DNA of 25,828 bases from Pseudomonadota bacterium. Its GTDB lineage: Bacteria > Pseudomonadota > Gammaproteobacteria > Arenicellales > Arenicellaceae. Below, piece by piece: positions 8,106 to 14,850 of the stretch (positions are counted from its first letter, which is position 1; every line of letters starts with the position of its first letter). The stretch covers positions 1-25,828 of the forward strand of contig JABJKL010000201.1 of the NCBI GenBank assembly GCA_018660405.1, written 5' to 3'. The notes beneath the pieces were generated by a model, which ran no database searches, was not told where the DNA came from, and saw only the letters and a list, made by a program, of their open reading frames with translations. The position numbers and the translations under genes were made by a program.

Positions 8106-8129
8106 CGGGCCTGAGTTTAATCAGGCCCG
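8106..8129 (-). terminator. Hairpin after the methyltransferase-like gene (terminator-like)
   Basis: CGGGCCTGA (8106-8114) and TCAGGCCCG (8121-8129) form a perfect 9-bp GC-rich stem with a 6-base loop. It lies 35 bases beyond the stop codon of the gene at 8164-8937. On the minus strand it is followed by TATTCATTA rather than a clean T-run, so it may be a weak terminator or an mRNA-stabilising hairpin before the downstream MBL gene. Confidence 0.5.
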
Positions 8130-8163
8130 CTCGTCTGTATCTATGGGTTGCTTTGTTTGAACT

Positions 8164-8937
8164 TTAGTTGGCTGGTTTGCGATAAAGGTGAACAAAGCGT
8201 TGCGTTTGGCCACGAGGTGTGGCGCCATCGCCCCAGCCAGCGGAGATATCGTCTTCAGGATGATCGGCAAGCAGGTCGCTTTCAGCTGCCAAAACGAACC
8301 CTGCATCGGCAAGATCCGATTTTATTGTCGCGGCTGGGGCTCGATGTAAAGCTGCACTGGCTTCTCGAGAAAGACCTTCTGGAGCAAGATGTTCAATAAT
8401 GCCAAAAGTACCACCCGGTTTCAGCATTCGTAAAATATTGGCATAGCTGTCTACGGAACCCGATGGTGTCATTTCGCCTTGATCTTCATTGAAGTGCCAG
8501 TGGTGCACGATCAAAAATGCGAACACAGCATCGACAGAGTTATCCGGCATAGCCAATTGGGCTTGTGGTTGCAGGTCCATTTCGATATTTCCGTAGGTAG
8601 CATACATTGCTTCCAGTCCAGCTTTACGTTCGTCATTCATCCGCCCAGCGCCGTTTTGAGCAATAACTTTACCGTCAGACCCAACGATACTTGCAATTGG
8701 GCGGGTGTAGTAACCTCCGCCGGAAGATAGATCCACAACGGTTTGACCGGCGGAGACTTCAAAAAATCTGAGAATATCTGCGGGCCTTCTGCCAGCATCT
8801 CGTTCTGTATCTTCAGCTGGGCGTATTGAGTCGGCAACGGCATCATCATACACATCGGCACTGGCTTGCGTACCGATCATAAATGCTAAAAATAAAGTTA
8901 CCGCTATAGCTGTTTTTTCACTTTTAATATTAATCAT
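8164..8937 (-). CDS. SAM-dependent methyltransferase-like protein with signal peptide
   Basis: A 257-residue protein. Residues 1-27 form a signal peptide (a hydrophobic TAIAVTLFLAFMIG core, then TQASA before DVYDD). The mature part is a class I Rossmann methyltransferase-like domain: motif I VVDLSSGGGYY (68-78), a VDAVFAFLIVHHW segment in the motif III/IV position, and LKPGGTFGIIEH as a post-motif. This is close to the COG4798-type predicted methyltransferases. S-adenosylmethionine is not expected in the periplasm, so the protein may act before export, stay tethered to the membrane, or have changed function. The gene is transcribed towards the EF-hand MBL gene. A 161-bp inverted-repeat-bounded element lies 51 bases upstream of the start. 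Confidence 0.9.
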   Translation of the reverse strand: MINIKSEKTAIAVTLFLAFMIGTQASADVYDDAVADSIRPAEDTERDAGRRPADILRFFEVSAGQTVVDLSSGGGYYTRPIASIVGSDGKVIAQNGAGRMNDERKAGLEAMYATYGNIEMDLQPQAQLAMPDNSVDAVFAFLIVHHWHFNEDQGEMTPSGSVDSYANILRMLKPGGTFGIIEHLAPEGLSREASAALHRAPAATIKSDLADAGFVLAAESDLLADHPEDDISAGWGDGATPRGQTQRFVHLYRKPAN

Positions 8938-8987
8938 GGCGATCTCACTTATCGTTAAGTTAGGTTGAAATGGATGAGATGAACTTG

Positions 8988-9148
8988 AGGAACCTCTGAT
9001 CTATTCGTGAAACCGCATATTACACTCAAACTGCCCAGCTTTTTTGTTTCAAATCTTCGCAATAGCCAGCTATTACGTGCGATTCGCGCCTCAAATCTGA
9101 GCATTTTGAGCGTAATCTACTTCGTTCAGAATAAATCAAAGGTTTCCT
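8988..9148. mobile_element. Candidate third MITE-like element with imperfect terminal inverted repeats
   Basis: The left end (AGGAACCTCTGATCTATTCG..., 8988-9011) and the reverse complement of the right end (AGGAAACCTTTGATTTATTC..., 9125-9148) match at about 20 of 25 aligned positions. The interior holds a small palindrome AATAGCCAGCTATT near 9064-9077 and two copies of CAAATCT. There is no open reading frame. The 161-bp size, non-coding interior and inverted ends suggest a decayed miniature element or palindromic repeat. It occupies much of the 385-base gap between the methyltransferase-like gene and the transglycosylase gene. Confidence 0.5.
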
Positions 9149-9322
9149 GATGATACCGCAGTAAGCCAGGTAGATCGATAAAAACGGAACCACTAAAACA
9201 CAGAGTTACATTCGATTATTGATGCCCTTTAGTTTGAGGAGCAAGAGGATTGCCTGAGTAATGTCCCGTATTGGGAAGTTGATAACGTCGGCTACGAGCG
9301 CAAATCTACTAATTTCGAATAC

Positions 9323-10276
9323 GTGACTTTAAACACAATATATAGTAGAGTGCCGTGGGCTATAACCCGACATATGGTGGGTAATGTAGTGGATATTGCG
9401 AAGAGTATACAGATCATTGAGATCGCTATTGACCGTCTGCTGAAGCATGTATCGCGCGCCCGGCAATACTGTTACCGCCAATTCGAACAGAATCCCTTGC
9501 CAAAGTTTGTATCGCGCGCCCGACAATACTGTTACCGCCAACTCGAACAAAATCCCCTGCCGAAGCTTGTATCGTGCGCCCGGCAACACTTTTGTCGTCA
9601 ATTCGCACAAAACCCCTTTCAGGATATACGTCGTATTCCAGAGCTTACGATTGTTCTGTTTGCTTTAATGACGCTCTTTGCAAGCGGTTTGTCTTACTTC
9701 CCACGTACCCTGACCCAAGAGGTGCCCGCTGAAATAGCGGTCATATCGCCGCCTGAGGATGAGGTGATTCAAGGCGAACCGCAGGTAACTATCCAGGATC
9801 TGCCGCAGGTAAAACCCATGCGGCTTTTTGCCGTTAGTTCCAAGTATGATCAAATAATTTTTAGTACTGCCCGCGAGCTAGATGTTGATCCTGCGCTGGT
9901 AAAAGCAATTGTTCAATCAGAATCAGCTTTTGATAAATTTGCGGTCTCTACGCAGGGCGCAAGGGGTCTGATGCAGTTAATGCCTGCTACGGCCGAACGT
10001 TTTTTCGTGCATGATCCGTTTGATGCGGAGCAAAATATTCGCGGCGGGGTGCGGTTTCTAAAGCACTTGCTGGTGATTTTCGATAACGATGAACGCCTGG
10101 CGGTAGCCGCTTATAACGCAGGTCCGGGGCGCGTTCGGTACTATGGAAATGTGCCGCCGTTTCTGGAAACCTATACCTATGTAAGCAAGGTGCTGGGTTT
10201 GAGAAAATTGTATTCTGAATTCAAGGACGAATCAGGCAAATCCTTTGCCATGCTTGAAGCGGCCATCTCAATTTGA
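9323..10276 (+). CDS. Membrane-anchored lytic transglycosylase (SLT domain)
   Basis: A 317-residue product from GTG 9323. Residues about 42-100 contain three near-identical 20-residue units, residues about 108-126 form one transmembrane helix (LTIVLFALMTLFASGLSYF), and about 172-300 form an SLT lysozyme-like domain. Catalytic Glu200 lies in VQSESAFD, followed by GARGLMQLMP and AVAAYNAGPG. The domain cleaves the MurNAc-GlcNAc bond of peptidoglycan on the periplasmic side. The start is uncertain. The frame remains open back to 9233 and reads like protein (SNVPYWEVDNVGYERK...), with a CTG at 9254 preceded by AGAGGA; there is also an in-frame ATG at 9374. It is a plus-strand gene isolated between minus-strand neighbours, and its role in the cluster is unclear. 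Confidence 0.9.
   Translation: MTLNTIYSRVPWAITRHMVGNVVDIAKSIQIIEIAIDRLLKHVSRARQYCYRQFEQNPLPKFVSRARQYCYRQLEQNPLPKLVSCARQHFCRQFAQNPFQDIRRIPELTIVLFALMTLFASGLSYFPRTLTQEVPAEIAVISPPEDEVIQGEPQVTIQDLPQVKPMRLFAVSSKYDQIIFSTARELDVDPALVKAIVQSESAFDKFAVSTQGARGLMQLMPATAERFFVHDPFDAEQNIRGGVRFLKHLLVIFDNDERLAVAAYNAGPGRVRYYGNVPPFLETYTYVSKVLGLRKLYSEFKDESGKSFAMLEAAISI
9446..9622 (+). repeat. Three 60-bp in-frame tandem repeats inside the transglycosylase gene
   Basis: Units at 9446-9505, 9506-9565 and 9566-9622 each contain the core ATCG(C/T)GCGCCCG(G/A)CAA(T/C)AC and encode (H/F/L)VSxARQxxxRQxxQNPxxx. The first two are nearly identical and the third is diverged. The encoded stretch is basic and precedes the membrane helix, so it is probably cytoplasmic. 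Copy number could vary by slippage or recombination. Confidence 0.93.
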
Positions 10277-10313
10277 AACGATTCCTGTCAGGAACACATC
10301 TCTTATTTGATCT

Positions 10314-10465
10314 AAACTGATGGCTGCCAGCCGGCGTTGGTTACAGGCATCAGTTTTCCAACAAGCGTAAGCGATTGATTTCGCTCACGCAGCTTAGCCA
10401 TAACGATGCAAGCGCTGAGGTACTAAAACCCGCGTGCGTGAAGTTTTTGGTGACCTTAAGCGCTT
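10314..10465. other. Cluster of three stem-loops between convergent genes
   Basis: Three inverted repeats follow one another. AAACTGATG (10314-10322) pairs with CATCAGTTT (10348-10356). GCGTAAGCGA (10365-10374) pairs with TCGCTCACGC (10381-10390) with one mismatch. AAGCGCTGAGGT (10410-10421) pairs with ACCTTAAGCGCTT (10453-10465) with a one-base bulge. They lie between the stops of the transglycosylase (10276) and the SnoaL-like gene (10506), so a bidirectional termination region is the simplest reading. A palindromic repeat family is the alternative. Confidence 0.6.
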
Positions 10466-10505
10466 AAATACCAGAGCTCCAGGTGCGCCAATCTATGGGA
10501 ACTCG

Positions 10506-11552
10506 CTAGGAGCCAGGAATTAAAAATTCCTGGGGTGCGCCAATTTTCAGCATCATTCCAATCTCGTCGCCGAGCCACCAGCCCGTTTTCCAATGATCGC
10601 CTTCAAAACCTTGAAGGCCGACTTCCCAGACTTCAGTTCGAGCATTGGTCGGTGGGGTACCGTAAAAGTTTTGTGTGTTGGTTCCGGTCAGCCTAAATGC
10701 AATCATTACCTGGTCGCCTTCGGCAATTACCAAAGCGACTTGATCACGACGGTCTGGAAAAGCTTGCCCGGCACTTTGTTCACCCACACCGAGCTCTTCG
10801 GCCCGTTTACCCATGTGGTTAAACCCACTACGAGTATATATTTCGTAGGGTCGACCCTCAGGAAGCAAGCCTTCAGGTGGGTTAGCCGATTTATACGCCG
10901 ACACCTTGAATTTGTTGAGATAAGTCTGATTATCTTCAGGCGCTGCCTTGATTTCCGCCAGCACCTCATTGCCATCACGCACATCCAATAATTGCGGTGG
11001 CGCGGTCTGTTTACCGTCACTGCGTTCCGGCAGCCATAGATTTAATTGTTTAAGTAACGCAGCTTCATCGGCCAGTATCCAGGATTGGGTGATTTTTCCG
11101 TCGGCAAGCCAAAAGAAAGCCGTACCCTGAATATCAATCGATTTACTCGTGGCAGGAATACCGTACAAATTACCTAAATGCGTACCTTTGGTGCGAAACA
11201 CGATCCCCACGATATCACCGTCGGCAACCATCTCTTCGATCACGTCTATACGATCTGGAATGGCAACGTCCAGCGATTCACTTGCCTGCGCTAGTGCAGG
11301 GTCGCTGGCGTTGGTCAACAGGTTTTGGTATTCGGCACGAAGCTGTGTGTAATTTTCTGATAATAGCTCTGGTGCCTGGGCCGCAGTAGCATACATGTTG
11401 CCCGGAGACGCCATAAAATGCTGCACCACGCTTTTATTGAGATCAAGCTTCGCAAGCTCATTTTCCTGCGCTGATAACGCTGAAAACAAAACAGAAGTGA
11501 CTAATGCACAGGCTAAAATACAGTTTTTTATGATTGCATGATGAGCTGACAT
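10506..11552 (-). CDS. Exported tandem SnoaL-like (ester cyclase / NTF2-fold) protein
   Basis: A 348-residue protein with a signal peptide (about 1-28, ending FSALSA before QENE). Two related halves follow, about 36-170 and about 195-345. Each contains an 'IPDRIDVIEEMVADGD-IVGIVFRTKGTHLGNLYGIPAT' or 'FPDRRDQVALVIAEGD-QVMIAFRLTGTNTQNFYGTPPT' segment, the usual signature of SnoaL-like polyketide cyclase/ester cyclase proteins. The fold is an NTF2-like cone that can act as cyclase, isomerase or hydroxylase; the substrate is unknown. It is the last gene of the minus-strand run, 41 bases beyond the MBL gene stop, and is probably co-transcribed with it. Both the duplication and the export are notable for this family. 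Confidence 0.9.
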   Translation of the reverse strand: MSAHHAIIKNCILACALVTSVLFSALSAQENELAKLDLNKSVVQHFMASPGNMYATAAQAPELLSENYTQLRAEYQNLLTNASDPALAQASESLDVAIPDRIDVIEEMVADGDIVGIVFRTKGTHLGNLYGIPATSKSIDIQGTAFFWLADGKITQSWILADEAALLKQLNLWLPERSDGKQTAPPQLLDVRDGNEVLAEIKAAPEDNQTYLNKFKVSAYKSANPPEGLLPEGRPYEIYTRSGFNHMGKRAEELGVGEQSAGQAFPDRRDQVALVIAEGDQVMIAFRLTGTNTQNFYGTPPTNARTEVWEVGLQGFEGDHWKTGWWLGDEIGMMLKIGAPQEFLIPGS

Positions 11553-11593
11553 AATTTAAATCTCCCCCTTCAATAGCTTAGCGGGAACTACAT

Positions 11594-12538
11594 TTAATTT
11601 GTGCGGCACTCTCTGGAGTCCTGAATACACTCGGTCGCTTCGAAATGTTTGATGCTTACATTCGGTTCCCGATACCGGTATAAATAATCCCACATCGTTA
11701 CGATATTGTACTCGATAAGGCGGTCGATACCGTTGTAGTCGTGGAACGTTTCGCGCATCAAGGCTTCGGTCATCGATTTGGTCTCTTGCAGAGATCTGCC
11801 GTCGCGCATGTGTTGCAGAATAGTATCCTTAAGCGTCCGTACGTATTCGTAATATTCCAGGAAAGCAGTTTGGGTTGTAACGGGCCCATGGCCGGGTAAC
11901 ACAACATCGACATCCTCCAGATTCGCCAACGTTCGCATTGCCTTGAGCTGGTTGTTGACGTCCATATCGCGAAAATCCGGGAACAGGTTTTTTCCTTTGG
12001 CCGAGTCGATTGCTATCAACACGCGCTCTTCGGGTATATGCACCTGGATGAGATTGTCGCTGTGGGTCGGCCCTAAAAACATCAGATTTAGTGTAACACC
12101 GCCCAGGTGCAGCTGCATTTCGTCGTCAAAGGTGATTCCTGGTATCGCAGAATTACGGTTTTCGTCGATTAAATGCGGCAAAATATTGATATGCGCAACA
12201 GCGACGGCGGTGTCGCTGTACTGGTCAGTATGACAGTTATGATCCTGATGATCGTGACTCAAGATCACGTATTTCACCGGAACATCATAGCGTTGATCAA
12301 GTTCAGCTTTCAGCCATTCGGCGGTACCCGAACCGCAATAATGACCATCGACTACGATGATGCCTTCATCGGTGAGAATAAAGGCACCGAACTGATTGTC
12401 GGATCCCCACCGATAGACGTGCTCGGAAATCTTTTCGATGGTTCGGTCGCCACGCCAGACACGCTCTTGTGCGGTTAGGTTTGTGATACAGGTAAATACC
12501 ATAACCAATGCGGAAATCGCTAATGCTGATCGTTTCAT
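11594..12538 (-). CDS. Exported MBL-fold metallohydrolase
   Basis: A 314-residue protein with a signal peptide (about 1-23, ending NLTAQ). The MBL motifs are complete: HDHQDH (95-100), GPTHSDN (second His), AIDSAKG (bridging Asp) and LPGHGPV (last His). It is related in layout to the MBL gene at 6975-8054 (both have VPVKYVI preceding the HxHxDH motif) but lacks the EF-hand insertion. The C-terminal tail contains two Cys (ECIQDSREC) that could form a disulfide in the periplasm. The start codon is followed upstream, after only 15 bases, by the end of a 264-bp MITE-like element. Transcription must therefore either read through that element or start within it. Confidence 0.93.
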   Translation of the reverse strand: MKRSALAISALVMVFTCITNLTAQERVWRGDRTIEKISEHVYRWGSDNQFGAFILTDEGIIVVDGHYCGSGTAEWLKAELDQRYDVPVKYVILSHDHQDHNCHTDQYSDTAVAVAHINILPHLIDENRNSAIPGITFDDEMQLHLGGVTLNLMFLGPTHSDNLIQVHIPEERVLIAIDSAKGKNLFPDFRDMDVNNQLKAMRTLANLEDVDVVLPGHGPVTTQTAFLEYYEYVRTLKDTILQHMRDGRSLQETKSMTEALMRETFHDYNGIDRLIEYNIVTMWDYLYRYREPNVSIKHFEATECIQDSRECRTN

Positions 12539-12553
12539 CCTTCCTCCTTTATA

Positions 12554-12817
12554 AGTGTAGTGTCCTAAACTGTATGATGATTAAGAGGCTCACAAAAAAT
12601 TCAAGTCAAGGCGCAGCCTGCGGTTAATGGCCGAGTCCTTAATAAAGGCTGCAACGCAGAATTGGGTCTTTTGTGGACCTCCCTTCGGGCGAAACGATAA
12701 GGCATCATCTGCTGCGTTATCTCTCATGGCAAGGGCTCGCCATTACCTGCGAGACGCGCTTTGCAGCTAATGCCTTATCGTTTCGCTTAATCGTCATACA
12801 GTTTAGGACACTACACT
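12554..12817. mobile_element. MITE-like element A, 264 bp with 32-bp terminal inverted repeats
   Basis: The left end 12554-12585 (beginning AGTGTAGTGTCCTAAACTGT) and the reverse complement of the right end 12786-12817 match at 31 of 32 bases. Inside, GCGAAACGATAAGGCAT (12689-12705) is perfectly repeated in inverted orientation at 12770-12786. A further GCTGC/GCAGC pair lies at 12711-12715 and 12763-12767. No coding frame is present, so a transposase would have to act in trans. No clear target-site duplication can be fixed. The element separates the gene at 12828 (10 bases away) from the start of the MBL gene at 12538 (15 bases away). Confidence 0.9.
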
Positions 12818-12827
12818 AGGTTATAAA

Positions 12828-13475
12828 TTAATAGGCCGATTCTCTAGGTTGTTCTTCGGGTCTTGGAACGCGCACTTTGGTGCCATCCGCATGGAGTTGG
12901 TAGCGAATTCTGAGGCTTTCGTCGTCCAAAAAGCTTAGTGATTGTTGAAAAAGTCCTTGCGGCAGGCCACCCTTTGGCACAATAGCTTCGACGATATACA
13001 GACGGCCTTCGTGTAGATAGATGCCGGCGTAAGTGCGTGACCCATCGGAATGGGTAATCTGTAATTGGTGCCCCTCAACCATGTCGATATGGTTCCAGGC
13101 ATCAAAAGTTATCTCACCACCGCGCTTTCGAATATTATGCGCGGCAAAAGCGGTCGCGGCTCTTTGATCATACAAATAAAGAGCTGAGTTGTTACCTTCG
13201 TCGGTACGATCAGGCAATTCCTTATAGAGTCTCTCTCCCTCGTTGTAGTCGACAACGGTGAGCGAGTAATCGGCTTCATCATTTTTATAGGTGTAGGTTT
13301 TCGCTGGAAGCACCACACCATATTCAGAAGGGTAGTCGATCTCCAGGACTTCAGGTGGGCCAGGAAAATTAATCGCGAAATATTGTTCCTGATCAACAAA
13401 TTCACGCCATTCCTGGGCTGATGCCGTTACGCTTAGAAGAAATACTGATCCGATAATTATATTCAAGATTTTCAT
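12828..13475 (-). CDS. Exported protein of unknown function
   Basis: A 215-residue protein with a clear signal peptide (MKILNIIIGSVFLLSVTASA, then QEWREF). The mature part opens with FVDQEQYFAINFPGPPEV, similar in style to PsbP/Mog1-like or DUF domains that begin with 'F-x-V-x-F-P-G-x-P'. It continues with alternating short strands (TYTYKNDEADYSLTVVDYN, TYAGIYLHEGRLYIVEAIV), suggesting a small alpha/beta sandwich. There are no Cys residues or recognisable catalytic motifs. Its start codon lies only 2 bases from the end of MITE-like element B, so its ribosome-binding region is the element's terminal repeat (CTCTGGATAGAGCAC), with no strong Shine-Dalgarno sequence. Function is unknown. Confidence 0.88.
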   Translation of the reverse strand: MKILNIIIGSVFLLSVTASAQEWREFVDQEQYFAINFPGPPEVLEIDYPSEYGVVLPAKTYTYKNDEADYSLTVVDYNEGERLYKELPDRTDEGNNSALYLYDQRAATAFAAHNIRKRGGEITFDAWNHIDMVEGHQLQITHSDGSRTYAGIYLHEGRLYIVEAIVPKGGLPQGLFQQSLSFLDDESLRIRYQLHADGTKVRVPRPEEQPRESAY

Positions 13476-13477
13476 AG

Positions 13478-13749
13478 TTAGTGCTCTATCCAGAGTTAAA
13501 TGATGAGTTCAGTGAGCTTGTCAGAGTTCATGGCAAGGCATATCTCGCGCGGAATGGTGCTGCTCCCTTTCCAAGAGATATAACGCAGTCCATGGGCGCT
13601 GACAAGCTCACCCACAGGGCGTTGACCTGATGTCTCACTACTGCGTTGCAGCGCTTGCCAAGGGAACAACCATTGACTGCACGCTGCGCCTTGTTGCGAA
13701 ACATCAGGTCAGCGCTGAATCTTGCATTTAACTCTGGATAGAGCACTAA
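13478..13749. mobile_element. MITE-like element B, 272 bp with perfect 25-bp terminal inverted repeats
   Basis: 13478-13502 (beginning TTAGTGCTCTATCCAGAGTT) is exactly inverted at 13725-13749. Two internal stem-forming pairs are present: GTGAGCTTGTCAG (13512-13524) with CTGACAAGCTCAC (13599-13611), and GACCTGATGT (13624-13633) with ACATCAGGTC (13701-13710). It has no coding frame. If the ends are GTGCTC...GAGCAC, the flanking bases are TA on both sides, compatible with TA target duplication as in IS630/Tc1-type elements; this is suggestive only. It overlaps the stop codon of the DUF6152 gene and abuts the start of the gene at 12828-13475. Confidence 0.92.
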
Positions 13750-14123
13750 TCCCATTCTTTTTCAACGCCACCTTCGGGGGTGACATATCCAAGCAAACAT
13801 CCATTGGCACCATCACGAAGTTGATGACATCGAACCGAAATTGTATCGCCGGCCTCAATATCTTCTTTTTCCCATCCCCGCCGGGCGAGCGCAGCAAGAC
13901 CGCCACCTTCCAGCGCCCATAGTTCTGACTCACCATTATCGTTATCAACACTCAGGTGAATCCAGGCGTGGGGATTGATCCAAATCACCTTCTCAACGGT
14001 TCCAGTAAGGTTGGTGTAGTTATGTAACGAGTAGTTACCATGTGAATGGTGGGCTGTACCAATAATAGGCAGGGCTAATAGCAGTAGCAAAGCAGTCCAT
14101 CGGGCAGGTTTTTTAATCGACAT
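13746..14123 (-). CDS. DUF6152 family exported protein
   Basis: A 125-residue protein. The ATG at 14123 is chosen because AAGGAAA precedes it by about 6 bases; a TTG at 14138 would overlap that ribosome-binding site. The signal peptide ends in IIGTA, so the mature protein begins His25-His26-Ser-His. The domain then shows LTGTVEKVIWINPHAWIHL (NPH with His52) and ARRGWEKEDIEAGDTI, the hallmarks of DUF6152. It is the most distant of the four copies in the window and has an extra His (HHSH) and two Cys. Its stop codon (13746-13748) lies inside the end of MITE-like element B. It is downstream of the CMD-like gene by 80 bases. No biochemical role is known to me. Confidence 0.92.
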   Translation of the reverse strand: MSIKKPARWTALLLLLALPIIGTAHHSHGNYSLHNYTNLTGTVEKVIWINPHAWIHLSVDNDNGESELWALEGGGLAALARRGWEKEDIEAGDTISVRCHQLRDGANGCLLGYVTPEGGVEKEWD

Positions 14124-14203
14124 AATTCTTTCCTTCAAGATAGTGGTTTGTTTTTGTGAAATTCTATTGGGCTCAATTCTATCGTAATCAGCGCTGGATT
14201 AAA

Positions 14204-14821
14204 TTACTCAGGCAACCGCAGCAATTTTTCTGCGCCTTCGGGCAGCTGGTATTCGGCGGTGTTCAATTGCATCGCCAAGAGGGTGTAGTAACCGTTGATG
14301 CCGGTCAGATCAACGATACCTTTATCGCCAAAGCGCTTTTGGGTGCGCTCGTAAGTGCTATCGCTAACCCGTTTGTTGTTGTGTAGCTCGGTCGAAAAAT
14401 CATACACGATTTCCTCGTCTTCGCTCATGCCGGTCGGTCGGCGACCATCGGCAATAGCGTCGATAATTTCAGGTTTAATTCCAGCTTTAAGCGCGATGGG
14501 TTGGTGTACATACCATTCGTAATCCTGCGTCCATTTGCGTGCGGTGATCAGGATAACCAGTTCACTTAACGTGTTTCCAAGTGCTGAGTCATATCGCAAA
14601 TAATCACCCATTGCCCGGGCAAGGTTCATCACTTTCGGACTGTGCATTAACGGCTCGAAAGGGCCAAAAACTGCCACATTACGGGCGGCCTCAAACTCTT
14701 CAGCTGCGGCTATTTGTTGTTCGTTGTATTCTGCTGGTGAAACGGTCGGCAAGCGGTCGTCCGCGCTGGCAGTAGTATTCATAATAGATAGCGCCAAGGT
14801 AGTTAATAAGAGTGATTTCAT
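14204..14821 (-). CDS. Exported carboxymuconolactone decarboxylase (CMD) family protein
   Basis: A 205-residue protein with a signal peptide (MKSLLLTTLALSIMNTTASA before DDRLP). The CMD domain (about 55-185) is recognisable from LGNTLSELVILITARKW, then DYEWYVHQPIALKAGI, then a late LTGINGYYTLLAMQLN helix. The Glu and His positions of the CMD/AhpD-like fold are kept, but there is no CxxC redox pair, so a decarboxylase/lyase-like rather than peroxidase role fits. CMD enzymes normally act in the cytoplasm on aromatic ring-cleavage lactones. It is 29 bases downstream of the amidohydrolase gene and almost certainly co-transcribed with it. Confidence 0.92.
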   Translation of the reverse strand: MKSLLLTTLALSIMNTTASADDRLPTVSPAEYNEQQIAAAEEFEAARNVAVFGPFEPLMHSPKVMNLARAMGDYLRYDSALGNTLSELVILITARKWTQDYEWYVHQPIALKAGIKPEIIDAIADGRRPTGMSEDEEIVYDFSTELHNNKRVSDSTYERTQKRFGDKGIVDLTGINGYYTLLAMQLNTAEYQLPEGAEKLLRLPE

Positions 14822-14850
14822 GGTCGCCCCTTCTTGTTTCCAGCTGTAGG

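Noticed and set aside
9446..9622. Regular direct repeats that could suggest a CRISPR array
   Set aside because: The units are contiguous with no spacers, in frame, and encode a repeated peptide.
10314..10465. Possible integron attC site
   Set aside because: There is no convincing RYYYAAC/GTTRRRY pair at the ends, no cassette structure and no integrase.
10593..10991. 132-residue open frame on the plus strand
   Set aside because: It is antisense to the SnoaL-like gene, whose frame has a signal peptide and family motifs.
13746..14138. TTG start at 14138 for the DUF6152 gene
   Set aside because: That codon overlaps the AAGGAAA ribosome-binding site of the ATG at 14123.
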